A DNA stretch of 27,107 nt from UBA11858 sp964589145 (GCA_964589145.1 CAZPSL010000201.1:1-27107), one strand, 5' to 3'; positions 1-8,095 are shown, counted from the stretch's first letter. Translations and numbers: made by a program. Notes: generated by a model from the letters alone, not told the origin.

Positions 1-1
1 C

Positions 2-253
2 GTGCGCCTGTGGCGGGTCTCCGATGGATCGCTCCTGCGCACCCTGGAAGGGCATACGAATTCAGTTCTCAGCGTGGCCTTCTCGCCGGACGGGGAGACC
101 CTGGCTTCGGGGAGCGGCGATGACACCGTGCGCCTGTGGCGGGTCTCCGACGGCACACTCCTGCGCACCTTGGAAGGGCATACGGGTTGGGTCTACAGCG
201 TGGCCTTCTCGCCGGACGGGGAGACCCTGGCTTCGGGAAGTTCGGATGGCACC
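2..253 (+). repeat. Two tandem 126-bp WD40-encoding units
   Basis: Units at 2-127 and 128-253 are head-to-tail copies with about 86% identity by eye. Differences cluster in the GHT..V loop and in the SG.D.T turn, the surface-exposed variable positions of WD40 blades. More units probably lie upstream of the window. Confidence 0.85.
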
Positions 254-286
254 ATCCGTATCTGGGGTGTGCCGGTGGGAAAATAA
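2..286 (+). CDS. WD40-repeat protein, C-terminal end (5' partial)
   Basis: This is the last 94 residues of a longer protein; the frame is open to the window edge, so the GTG at base 2 is an internal Val. Two and a bit WD40 blades are seen, each with the pattern LEGHT..V.SVAFSPDGETLASGS.D.T[VI]R[LI]W. The blade unit is 42 residues (126 bp), and the two DNA copies (2-127 and 128-253) differ at only about 18 positions, which points to recent internal duplication or gene conversion. WD40 propellers are protein-binding scaffolds. In filamentous bacteria they often follow a kinase, protease or NACHT-type domain, but the partner domain lies outside the window. The gene ends at TAA 284-286 and is followed by a non-coding stretch, so it may not belong to the downstream cluster. 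Confidence 0.93.
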   Translation: MRLWRVSDGSLLRTLEGHTNSVLSVAFSPDGETLASGSGDDTVRLWRVSDGTLLRTLEGHTGWVYSVAFSPDGETLASGSSDGTIRIWGVPVGK

Positions 287-612
287 TGATTGATAAATGG
301 AGATTGAAGATTGAAGAATGAAGGATGAAGGATGAGTGAATAGTGGTCAGGCCACAGTCATCGCGTCGAGCGGAGGCGCAGCCGCAGTCGAGACGCAGCC
401 TCGCCCCTGGCGCTTCGACTTCACACCCTGCGGGCGCTCCGCTCAGCGCGAAGGAGTCGTCAATGGTCAGCAGCGGATGGGAAACGGATGAACGGATATC
501 CCCGCCCGCGGGCATCGCGGGCACAGCCGGGCCTTTTTGGCACAGGTCTCTCCAGGACTGGCAGTCCTGGCAGGACTGCCAGTCCTAAAAAGCTCCACAA
601 GGAGACAATCTC
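287..612. other. Gene-free stretch with simple repeats and repeat copy 1
   Basis: No convincing gene is seen here. Bases 291-340 are a purine-rich run of degenerate 7-bp units (gaagatt/gaaggat). Bases 343-452 are GC-rich, with no gene-like frame and no ribosome site. Bases 453-591 are the first copy of the 139-bp repeat. AAGGAG at 599-604 is the ribosome-binding site of the next gene. Confidence 0.6.
453..591 (+). repeat. 139-bp direct repeat, copy 1
   Basis: This block starts GGAGTCGTCAATGG and ends AGTCCTAAAAA, and recurs at 872-1010 with the same length and about ten substitutions. It contains a GC-rich inverted repeat (GCCCGC/GCGGGC at 504-522) followed by a T run at 534-538. It also holds a 33-nt cruciform at 554-586: two 15-nt arms, AGGACTGGCAGTCCT and AGGACTGCCAGTCCT, separated by GGC, each arm itself nearly palindromic. 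The block ends 21 bases before the start codon at 613. No open frame, transposase or clear terminal inverted repeats are seen. It is a candidate dispersed intergenic element of REP or MITE type. Confidence 0.85.
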
Positions 613-870
613 ATGGGTGTTATCAGCATTATTCTCGGCATCTTTTCCCTGGGCGGAATCTGCGTCTCGCTGATTCCCCTGCTCAATATCGTCAACTGCA
701 TCACCCTGCCGGTGGCGCTCATCGGCTTTATTCTCGGCCTGGCCGACCTGCTCAATGGTGATGACCGCAAAACCGCCGCCATCGCCGGTATGATTCTCAC
801 CGGGCTGGCCCTGCTGGCCGGCGGAGCGCGGGTGGTCATCAGTTTAATCACCACCGGCGGGATTGTGTGA
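613..870 (+). CDS. Small polytopic membrane protein
   Basis: The product is 85 residues and nearly all hydrophobic. Three probable membrane segments cover about residues 3-23, 28-48 and 57-80, with a short charged loop (NGDDRKTA) between the second and third. The Gly/Leu/Ile-rich pattern resembles small DUF4190-type membrane proteins, but the family is not certain. The start is supported by AAGGAG at 599-604, nine bases upstream. The gene sits between the two copies of the 139-bp repeat, so repeat plus gene form one unit and the next gene repeats that layout. No catalytic motif is seen and no function is proposed. Confidence 0.75.
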   Translation: MGVISIILGIFSLGGICVSLIPLLNIVNCITLPVALIGFILGLADLLNGDDRKTAAIAGMILTGLALLAGGARVVISLITTGGIV

Positions 871-871
871 G

Positions 872-1010
872 GGAGTCGTCAATGGTTAGCAGCGGATGGG
901 AAACGGATAAACGGATGACCCCGCCCGCAGGCATCGCGGGCACATCCGGCTCTTTTTGGCGCAGGTCTCTCCAGGACTGGCAGTCCTGCCAGGACTGCCA
1001 GTCCTAAAAA
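872..1010 (+). repeat. 139-bp direct repeat, copy 2
   Basis: This is the second copy of the block at 453-591, about 93% identical and without gaps. The 33-nt cruciform lies at 973-1005 and has perfect 15-nt arms around GCC. The copy begins one base after the stop of the small membrane protein and ends 15 bases before the start at 1026. The A run after the cruciform is on the wrong side for a rho-independent terminator on either strand. Confidence 0.85.
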
Positions 1011-1025
1011 AACAGGCACAACAAA

Positions 1026-1775
1026 ATGAAAACATACACTGTACAACGCATCGAATTGCTGTCGCTTTTCAAGTTCGGGGGGCTGATCGGGATGATTGTA
1101 GCATTTTTGCCGGTTACGGTCACTTATCTCACTGCCTGGTGGGTGGTTAATCGGGTGGTGGCGTGGCTTCAGGGGCTGGTTTACGCCGTCTCGGTACCGC
1201 TGTTTGGAGATATTTCCGTAAACGGGGTTGAGTTGCTCAACCTGGGCGCGTTTCTGGAGCAACTGGAAACCCTGGTGGCGTTAGGGTTGGGGCTGGTTCT
1301 TTTGGCAATTCTTCTTACCGTAGTGCTGGCCGGACTGCTCTCCGGAGTACTGGCGGTAATCGCCGGGGTGGTGTTCAATCTGGCAGCGCAGGCTTCCGGG
1401 GGGCTGGAGATCACACTGGATGAGAAATCGCTCCGGGGGGCGCCGGGGCCTGCGGGTTCTCCGGGGGGGAGCAGCCTGCCTGCGGGGCCGCCGGTCAACG
1501 CCGGGCCGCGTCTGGAACTCGTCTCTCCGGGGCAGCAGGTATTTCCGGCTGGCGGGGCGGTTACAGTAATCGGCAGCGCCCCTAATTGTGACATTCGTCT
1601 GGGCGGGTTATCTCCCCATCATGCTAAAATTGTTTACGAAAACGGGCAGTACATTTTGTACGATCAGAGCCAGGGAAAAATACAGGTGCAAGGCTATCCG
1701 GTTAAAGGGCGCAGTCTGCTTCGAGACGGGTTTGTAATCCAGATGGATCAATACCAGATTGTGTTCCGGCAGTAG
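1026..1775 (+). CDS. DUF3566-like membrane protein with C-terminal degenerate FHA domain
   Basis: The product is 249 residues. Residues 5-132 resemble DUF3566: two long membrane segments (about 16-45 and 83-118) and the closing pattern FNLAAQASGGLEITLDE, close to the actinobacterial NLAADLVGGLEVTL consensus. A Gly/Pro linker (138-160, with collagen-like GAPGPAGSP triplets) leads to an FHA-like fold at about 163-249. Key FHA residues are altered: the usual GR is G183-S184, SRxH is S196-P-H-H, and the NG turn residue is K218. Phosphothreonine binding may therefore be lost or changed. There is no strong ribosome site before ATG 1026. The gene lies just upstream of the FHA/ABC transporter. The DUF3566 call rests on remembered consensus. 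Confidence 0.8.
   Translation: MKTYTVQRIELLSLFKFGGLIGMIVAFLPVTVTYLTAWWVVNRVVAWLQGLVYAVSVPLFGDISVNGVELLNLGAFLEQLETLVALGLGLVLLAILLTVVLAGLLSGVLAVIAGVVFNLAAQASGGLEITLDEKSLRGAPGPAGSPGGSSLPAGPPVNAGPRLELVSPGQQVFPAGGAVTVIGSAPNCDIRLGGLSPHHAKIVYENGQYILYDQSQGKIQVQGYPVKGRSLLRDGFVIQMDQYQIVFRQ
1435..1469 (+). other. G-quadruplex-type motif inside the linker of the FHA membrane protein
   Basis: Four G runs (1435-1440, 1445-1448, 1454-1456, 1463-1469) are separated by loops of 4, 5 and 6 bases on the coding strand. They encode the Gly/Pro linker. This fits the G3+N1-7 rule; folding is not shown by sequence alone. Confidence 0.5.
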
Positions 1776-1795
1776 CAGGCCAGACAGGAGGAGAA

Positions 1796-4411
1796 ATGCA
1801 GGTTTCAAGGCGGTGTGGTCATTGCGGCGCAGCACTTCGTCCGGGGGCAAGGTTTTGCCCGGAGTGTGGCTATGCGCAGCAAGCGGGCACACCCAAAACA
1901 CAGGCTATCGGCCACGCAGTCCCCAGATTGAAAGTTTTGCTTCCCAACCAGGCGGAGCAGGAGATTACACTCTCAAACCGTCCGGTTCGAATCGGCCGTG
2001 CGCCGGATAATGATATTGTCGTCCCTTTTGAGACGGTTTCACGGCGGCACGCCCGCATCGTTCCCGTGCAGGGCGGATACGCCGTCACCGATTTGGGGAG
2101 TGCCAACGGGACCTACTTGCAGGGGCAGCGCATCCCGCCGAATCAGCCTACGCTGATTTCCGGCGGGCAGGTTATTCGGATTGGGGACCAACTTGGCAAT
2201 TCCGTGCGCATCACCTATCTGACGGGAGGGTCAGCCCCCATTCTGACAATCCGCAACATTGGGCCGTTCCCCATCCCGCGGGGGCAGCCACGCGTGCGCA
2301 TTGGGCGCGCGGGATGCGACATCAATCTGCCCCATCCGACCGTCTCGCACTTCCACGCCGAACTGATCCCATCCGGCAGCACGCACCGGATTCGAGATCT
2401 GAACAGCACCAACGGCACGTTCGTCAACGGAAAGCGGGTAAAAAATGCGGTGCTGCAAACCGGCTGGCAAATCAAAATCGGGCCCTATCGGCTAACCTAC
2501 CAGGGGGATGCGCTGGTCGGCGAATCCAGCGTCGGGAATATCCGCCTGGACGGAGTGAATTTATTCAAGTCGTACCGGGTTCCGGTCCGCCCGGCCAAGG
2601 GGGGCAATGCACTGCAACAAACCGGTGCCAGGATATTCCCCAAAAAACGGGAAAAAATTATTCTGGATTCCATTTCGCTGACGGTGATGCCGCGCGAATT
2701 TATTGCGCTGGTGGGCGGCAGCGGGGCGGGAAAATCCACACTGATGGACGCCCTGAACGGTTTTCGGCGTGCGCACAAGGGGCAGGTTCTCGTTAACGGC
2801 AACGATTTATACAAAAACTTTGATCAATACCGCACCAACCTGGGTTACGTTCCGCAGCAGGATATTATTCACACCGGGCTGACGGTGCAGCGCGCGCTCT
2901 GGTATGCGGCCAAACTCCGCCTGCCGCCCGATACACCCAACAGCGAGATTGAAAACCGCATCAAAAAAGTGCTGCGAGATGTGGATATGGTGCGGCAACT
3001 GGATCAGCAAATCAGCAGCCTGAGCGGCGGGCAGCGCAAGCGGGTGAGCATTGCATCGGAACTGATTTCCGACCCCAGTCTGTTCTTCCTGGATGAGCCG
3101 ACCTCCGGACTGGACCCCGGCCTGGACAAGAAGATGATGAGTACCTTGCGGGTGCTGGCCGATGGCGGCAGAACCATTGTCCTGACCACACACGCAACCA
3201 ACAATATCATCGGGCAGTGTGATCATGTTTGTTTCCTTTCTTTTGGAAAGATGGTGTACTACGGGCCGCCAAAACAGGCAATGCAGTTTTTCCAGGCACA
3301 GGATTTCGCCGATATTTACAGCAAGTTGAACACAGAGAACGATGCCGCCCGGTATCAGCAGCAGTATCATACTTCGCCAGAGTATCAGCAATTTGTGGTA
3401 AACCGGCAGCAAAATATTCCGGCGGCCCAACAGGCGGTGCCACAAACAACATCACAGCCGGGCAGCCGGTTCGGGCCGCTCAAGTTTGACGGGGGAACGA
3501 TCCTCCGTCAGTTTGGGATTCTCTCCCGCCGTTACCTGGATCTGATTTTCAACGACCGGTTCAGTCTCTTCATTCTGCTGGCCGTAATGCCGATTATCGG
3601 CGTGCTGCTGCTGCTGATTGCCAACGGGAAATGCCTGGTTGGGGACAGCAGCAGGCAAATTGACCAGATGCTGAAAACAGACGGGCATTACAATATTGTT
3701 GGTGCGGCGCAAAAACTCCTGCTGATGATGGCCTTGCCCGCCTTTTTGTTGGGGATTTTCGCTTCGGCGTATGAAATCATCAAGGAAAAGGCGGTTTACC
3801 GCCGGGAGCGGATGATCAACCTCAGCATTCCGGCCTATCTCGGCTCAAAGGTCGGGGTGCTAATGGGCTTTGGCCTGTTTCAGAGCGCGATGCTGATGTG
3901 GGTGGTCTCCTGGAAGGTGGAGTACCCAAGCGACGGCGTATTCCTGCCCGCCACCTGGGAGGTTTACATCTCGCTGGTGCTGGCGCTGCTGGCGGGGATT
4001 GCCATGGGGTTGCTGATTTCAGCGATGGTTAAATCCAGCAATACGGTGATTTACCTGATTTTGGTCGTCCTGATTGTACAGATCATCTTCTCAGGGGCGC
4101 TTTTTGACCTGCCGGATGCCGCCGGGTGGATTTCGGTAATCACCCCAACCCGCTGGGCTCTGGAGGGGCTGGGGGCTTCCGTCAATATGGAAAGGCTCAA
4201 CGATTTGGGGCAAAGTTATATTGAAGAGATTGAGATTAACGGACGTGAAACCGAGGTCAATGAAATTATTGATGCTCCCATTGATTTCAACGTCAACTAC
4301 GAGCGGGCTGCTGCCCATTTGCTCGGAACCTGGGCAATGCAGATTGCACTGGCAGTCGGTTCGCTGGTGCTGGCAGGGTACATTCTGAAAAGGCAGGATA
4401 CGCAAACCTGA
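1796..4411 (+). CDS. Zinc ribbon-FHA-FHA-ABC (ABCG-type) transporter, Rv1747-like
   Basis: This 871-residue protein carries its ATPase and membrane part in one chain. In order it has a zinc ribbon (C7, C10, C21, C24); FHA 1 (G67-R68, S82-R-R-H85, N104); FHA 2 (G170-R171, S184-H-F-H187, N206); an ABC ATPase with Walker A G307-S314 (K313), Q-loop Q354/355, signature LSGGQ 409-413, Walker B ending D433-E434 and switch H466; and an ABC-2 permease with about six membrane segments from residue 585. Both FHA domains keep the phosphothreonine-binding residues, although FHA 2 has SHFH for SRxH. The order FHA-FHA-ABC-TM matches mycobacterial Rv1747, an exporter controlled by kinase PknF; the zinc ribbon is additional. 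The substrate is unknown. A strong AGGAGG precedes ATG 1796. The kinases just downstream are the natural partners. Confidence 0.95.
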   Translation: MQVSRRCGHCGAALRPGARFCPECGYAQQAGTPKTQAIGHAVPRLKVLLPNQAEQEITLSNRPVRIGRAPDNDIVVPFETVSRRHARIVPVQGGYAVTDLGSANGTYLQGQRIPPNQPTLISGGQVIRIGDQLGNSVRITYLTGGSAPILTIRNIGPFPIPRGQPRVRIGRAGCDINLPHPTVSHFHAELIPSGSTHRIRDLNSTNGTFVNGKRVKNAVLQTGWQIKIGPYRLTYQGDALVGESSVGNIRLDGVNLFKSYRVPVRPAKGGNALQQTGARIFPKKREKIILDSISLTVMPREFIALVGGSGAGKSTLMDALNGFRRAHKGQVLVNGNDLYKNFDQYRTNLGYVPQQDIIHTGLTVQRALWYAAKLRLPPDTPNSEIENRIKKVLRDVDMVRQLDQQISSLSGGQRKRVSIASELISDPSLFFLDEPTSGLDPGLDKKMMSTLRVLADGGRTIVLTTHATNNIIGQCDHVCFLSFGKMVYYGPPKQAMQFFQAQDFADIYSKLNTENDAARYQQQYHTSPEYQQFVVNRQQNIPAAQQAVPQTTSQPGSRFGPLKFDGGTILRQFGILSRRYLDLIFNDRFSLFILLAVMPIIGVLLLLIANGKCLVGDSSRQIDQMLKTDGHYNIVGAAQKLLLMMALPAFLLGIFASAYEIIKEKAVYRRERMINLSIPAYLGSKVGVLMGFGLFQSAMLMWVVSWKVEYPSDGVFLPATWEVYISLVLALLAGIAMGLLISAMVKSSNTVIYLILVVLIVQIIFSGALFDLPDAAGWISVITPTRWALEGLGASVNMERLNDLGQSYIEEIEINGRETEVNEIIDAPIDFNVNYERAAAHLLGTWAMQIALAVGSLVLAGYILKRQDTQT

Positions 4412-4513
4412 TGTTGCGTGGCAGGGCGTGATCAATCGCGCGCCACTGTGCACTTACGCTCCAGGTTTTCATACCAAAGAAAACCTAACGTTAACAGAAT
4501 TTTCGGAGGGAAT

Positions 4514-5884
4514 ATGCCGCTACCAACGGGGAAAGTTCTGCACAACCGCTATCGAATTGTGAAATTACTCGGACAGGGCGGGTTCGGAGCAGTTTACCGC
4601 GCGTGGGATATGCACCTGAACACGGCTTGTGCCGTCAAAGAGAATTTTGAAACCAGCGATGAGGCACAGCGGCAGTTTCACCGTGAGGCCACGGTATTGT
4701 CGCAACTGCGGCACGTCAACCTGCCAGGGGTTCGTGATCACTTTTTTGTTCCGGGGCAGGGGCAATATCTGGTAATGGATTTCATTGAAGGGGAAAATCT
4801 ACAGGAGATGATGGAACGTACCCGCAAGCCCATTCCGGAAAAACAGGCAATCAAATGGATCGGGCAAATTTGCGATGCGGTTGAGTACCTCCACAGCCAG
4901 CGGCCCCCGATCATCCACCGAGATATCAAGCCGGATAATATCCGCATCACTCCGGCAGGGAAAGCCGTCCTGGTAGATTTCGGGCTTGTTAAAGTTTACG
5001 CCCCCAACACAACCACCACAAAAGGGGCACGCGCCCTGACTCCCGGCTATGCGCCTCACGAGCAATACGGCAATGGACGTACGGATGAACGCACCGATGT
5101 TTACGCGCTGGGCGCTACGCTTTACACTCTGCTCACCGGGCAGCCTCCGGCGGAAAGCATCCAGCGGATACCGGTTGATCATTTAACTCCCGTTCGGCAG
5201 TTAAATTCAAAAATTTCACACCAAACCGCCGCAGCAGTTCATCAGGCACTTCAAATCGCTCCCGATCAGCGTTTTCAAACCGCAGCAGCATTCAAAAATG
5301 CGCTGCAAGGGCAACCGCCGCGCAGGTTGCCCGCCCGGCAGCCGTCAGCCCCGCCAAAACCCGCCAAGAAATCCGGCAAGGCAGCGATGCTGTCTGCGGG
5401 AGGAATTTTTATCATCCTCGCGATTCTGGCCGGTTTGTGCATGTTTTCCGGGGCTTCCATTGACAATTCGGGAGAAATCTCTGCCGCCAGCAATAACAGC
5501 GAGTCGCCTCTTCATCTCAGCAGCGGCCAGACAACCGACAATGATGAAACTGTCATAAACTTCCCAACAAAGACTCGCACGCCCAAACCCCCGCCCACAT
5601 CCTCCCCGGAGAACTGTCCGGGAGCACCGCCGATCCGCGTGAAAATTGGCGATCATGTGACCGTTTGCGTAAAAGCGGGCACCGTCTATTTCCGCGAAGA
5701 ACCCAATGCCAACGCCGACCACCTGTACAAATTGATACCGGGAGCGGAACTGGATATTATCGGCGGTCCGGTGTGCGACCCCAGAAAAGGATGGTGGTAT
5801 TGGCAGGCCCGAACTGAATCCGGCACCCTGGGCTGGATTGCCGAGGGCGGAGATGAGATCGATCCGTATTTCATCTGCCCGTAA
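4514..5884 (+). CDS. Membrane Ser/Thr protein kinase with extracytoplasmic SH3-like domain
   Basis: The product is 456 residues. The kinase domain spans about 13-265: glycine loop GQGGFG 20-25, K42 in AVKE, catalytic H135-R-D137 and N142, and D155-F-G157, so it looks active. The APE motif is changed to APHEQY. One membrane segment (about 291-312) is followed by a Thr/Pro linker and an SH3b-like domain (about 385-445: VYFREEPN, WWYWQ, LGWI), a fold that often binds cell-wall peptides. Start choice: ATG 4514 follows GGAGG by four bases and the alignment to the paralogous kinases begins here; an in-frame GTG at 4418 would add 32 unrelated residues. It is one of three close paralogs (also 6010 and 14309). 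Likely substrates are the FHA transporter and the VWA protein; that is inference. Confidence 0.93.
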   Translation: MPLPTGKVLHNRYRIVKLLGQGGFGAVYRAWDMHLNTACAVKENFETSDEAQRQFHREATVLSQLRHVNLPGVRDHFFVPGQGQYLVMDFIEGENLQEMMERTRKPIPEKQAIKWIGQICDAVEYLHSQRPPIIHRDIKPDNIRITPAGKAVLVDFGLVKVYAPNTTTTKGARALTPGYAPHEQYGNGRTDERTDVYALGATLYTLLTGQPPAESIQRIPVDHLTPVRQLNSKISHQTAAAVHQALQIAPDQRFQTAAAFKNALQGQPPRRLPARQPSAPPKPAKKSGKAAMLSAGGIFIILAILAGLCMFSGASIDNSGEISAASNNSESPLHLSSGQTTDNDETVINFPTKTRTPKPPPTSSPENCPGAPPIRVKIGDHVTVCVKAGTVYFREEPNANADHLYKLIPGAELDIIGGPVCDPRKGWWYWQARTESGTLGWIAEGGDEIDPYFICP

Positions 5885-6009
5885 AACCCGACAAGCGGTT
5901 TATTTGCGGGTACAGGCCAAAAGTTTCGAAATCGGGCAACCGCCAGGAATCGCTTCTCTGCAACCATGGTTACCAATTTTGTGCTGCACATCCAGAAAGG
6001 CAGGCAATA

Positions 6010-7971
6010 ATGTCTCTTACCACCGGGCAAATACTTGCCAACCGTTACCGCATTGTTAAACGACTTGCACAAGGCGGGTTCGGAACCATCTACCGCGCCT
6101 GGGATTTAAGCCTGAAAAAAAATTGTGCGATCAAGGAAAACTTCGAAACATCGCCGCAGGCTCACCGCCAATTTGAGCGCGAAGCCTCGTTTTTAGCCAA
6201 TTTGCACCACCCCAATCTGCCGCGGGTGACCGATTATTTCACCATCGCCGGGCAAGGCCAATATCTGGTGATGGATTTTATAGAAGGCGATGATTTACAA
6301 CAAATGCTGGATGCCAAAGGCCCGTTGCCGGAAGTCCAGGTTTTGAATTGGATTACGCAAATTTGCGATGCACTGGAATATCTGCACAATCAGACACCCC
6401 CCATTATCCATCGTGATATTAAACCCGCTAACATCAAAATTAAACCGCCGGGCACTAAAACGGATGCCGGGCGGGCAATGCTGGTAGATTTTGGCATCGC
6501 GAAACGGTACGACCCCACGAGCGGCACAACAATCGGAGCAAAGGCGGTTACACCAGGTTTTTCTCCCCAGGAACAATACGGACAAAATGCAATTACCGAT
6601 GAGCGGAGTGATATTTACGCACTAGGCGCAACAATGTACAACCTGCTGACCGGGCAGGTGCCCCCGGAAAGCATTCAGCGCGTTTTGGGGGCTACAATGC
6701 AGTCGCCGCGCCAATTGAATCCGAACATCAGCCCAAAAACCGAGGCCGCCATTATGAAGGCTATGGCACTTTCTGCCAGCGAGCGTTACAAAACCGTGGC
6801 AGAATTTTCGCAAGCGCTACAATTGAAAAAGAAGGGGGGGGTATCTGCCCCGTTCAAGATTGCCATCGGGCTGGGCGTTACATTGCTGTTCGTTGCAGCA
6901 GCATGTATTGGCATTTTCGTTGGTGATTGGGTTAGCCCTACGCCGACACCCGTCGTCACCGTAGTTGTTGAAGCCCCGGAGCCCGGGGATAATTTTGATG
7001 CTTCCGGCACACAAACCGCTCTGGCAATTGAAGCGGCCGGATTTGAGCAGCAGGCCACAGCCACCATGCAGGCAATACAACAAACACAGGATGCCGTTGC
7101 GCAAAGCCCATTTATCGCCACCACTGCCGCCTCCCCGGCAAGCCCTTCCCCATCCAGCACACCCAAGCCGCCAAACCTTGGTATTGGTGCAACCAAAATT
7201 TCACCTAAAGACCAAATGCCCATGGTGTATGTACCTGAGGGGGAATTTCTAATGGGCGCCAAGGATGATCCCGAGGCCAAAAACGATGAAACTCCCCAGC
7301 ACATTGTTTATCTGGATGCTTTTTGGATTGACAAAACCGAGGTCACAAACGCCATGTTCGCGAAATTCGTAGCCGAAACCGGCTATATCACCACAGCGGA
7401 ACAACAAGGCTGGTCAAAAGTTCATGCCGAATCCGGGCAATGGGTAAATACCGAAGGAGCGGACTGGCAGCATCCCACCGGCCCTGGCAGCAACATAAAA
7501 GGGCTGGATCACTATCCAGTGCTACACACCAGTTGGGAAGATGCCCGCTCCTATTGCGCTTGGGCCGGAAAACGGCTGCCGACCGAAGCCGAATGGGAAA
7601 AGGCCGCCCGCGGGCCGGATGGCAGACTTTTCCCCTGGGGTAACAGTATCAACTGCAATTATGCACAATACAAGGATTGCGGCGGAAAATCGCTCCCTGT
7701 AGGCAGCCGCCCAGACGGCGTCAGTTACTACGGTGCTGAAGATATGGCAGGGAACGCCTGGGAATGGGTTGCCGATTGGTATGATGCAAACTATTACGCC
7801 TATTCTCCATACGAAAATCCGCCCGGGCCATCCGGCGGGGAATACCGCATCCAACGCGGCGGCTCCTGGAAAATGGGAGGCCCAAAGTATCTTCGCGCAA
7901 GCAACCGCGCCCGCGCAGACACATCAGAGACCTGGGAAACCGACGGTTTCCGATGCGCAGCCGACCCGTAA
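6010..7971 (+). CDS. Membrane Ser/Thr protein kinase with extracytoplasmic FGE-sulfatase (SUMF1)-like domain
   Basis: The product is 653 residues. The kinase domain covers about 13-270 with K42, H134-R-D136, N141 and D160-F-G162; the first loop glycine is Ala (AQGGFG). A short insertion (GTKTDAG) precedes DFG. One membrane segment (about 283-305) leads to a Thr/Pro/Ala-rich linker and an FGE-sulfatase fold at about 403-651 (MVYVPEGEFLMGA, WIDKTEVTN, RLPTEAEWEKAARG, RGGSW). The two active-site cysteines that formylglycine-generating enzymes carry after GGSW are absent, so a binding or sensory role is more likely than catalysis. This kinase/SUMF1 pairing is known in Chloroflexota and cyanobacteria. 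It is a close paralog of the kinases at 4514 and 14309 but has a different outer domain. A G8 tract lies exactly between kinase and membrane segment. Confidence 0.93.
   Translation: MSLTTGQILANRYRIVKRLAQGGFGTIYRAWDLSLKKNCAIKENFETSPQAHRQFEREASFLANLHHPNLPRVTDYFTIAGQGQYLVMDFIEGDDLQQMLDAKGPLPEVQVLNWITQICDALEYLHNQTPPIIHRDIKPANIKIKPPGTKTDAGRAMLVDFGIAKRYDPTSGTTIGAKAVTPGFSPQEQYGQNAITDERSDIYALGATMYNLLTGQVPPESIQRVLGATMQSPRQLNPNISPKTEAAIMKAMALSASERYKTVAEFSQALQLKKKGGVSAPFKIAIGLGVTLLFVAAACIGIFVGDWVSPTPTPVVTVVVEAPEPGDNFDASGTQTALAIEAAGFEQQATATMQAIQQTQDAVAQSPFIATTAASPASPSPSSTPKPPNLGIGATKISPKDQMPMVYVPEGEFLMGAKDDPEAKNDETPQHIVYLDAFWIDKTEVTNAMFAKFVAETGYITTAEQQGWSKVHAESGQWVNTEGADWQHPTGPGSNIKGLDHYPVLHTSWEDARSYCAWAGKRLPTEAEWEKAARGPDGRLFPWGNSINCNYAQYKDCGGKSLPVGSRPDGVSYYGAEDMAGNAWEWVADWYDANYYAYSPYENPPGPSGGEYRIQRGGSWKMGGPKYLRASNRARADTSETWETDGFRCAADP
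6834..6841 (+). other. G8 homopolymer at the kinase/membrane junction
   Basis: Eight G bases directly follow an A/G-rich run (gaaaaagaa) and encode the Lys-Lys-Gly-Gly-Val junction after the kinase domain. A one-base slip here would leave the kinase domain whole but remove the membrane anchor and the FGE-like domain. It is a candidate hypermutable site; variation cannot be seen in a single sequence. Confidence 0.4.
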
Positions 7972-8095
7972 AACCCCAATGCGTTCCAGAAAAAGCCCTA
8001 ACGCCATGAGCAATCAACGTTCTCTGCGCGCCAAAGCACGCACACGAACACACCCCGTCCGCCACCAGAGCGGGTAGAGCGGGTAAGGATTAATT

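Noticed and set aside
343..588. Open frame of 81 codons before the first repeat copy
   Set aside because: It runs through the non-coding repeat, has no ribosome site and no protein-like pattern; it is a chance frame in GC-rich DNA.
554..591. Rho-independent terminator at the cruciform
   Set aside because: The stem is followed by an A run on the + strand and has no A run before it, so neither strand would produce a U tail.
4418..4513. GTG-initiated N-terminal extension of the first kinase
   Set aside because: The 32 extra residues have no counterpart in the paralogous kinases, and GGAGG lies right before ATG 4514.
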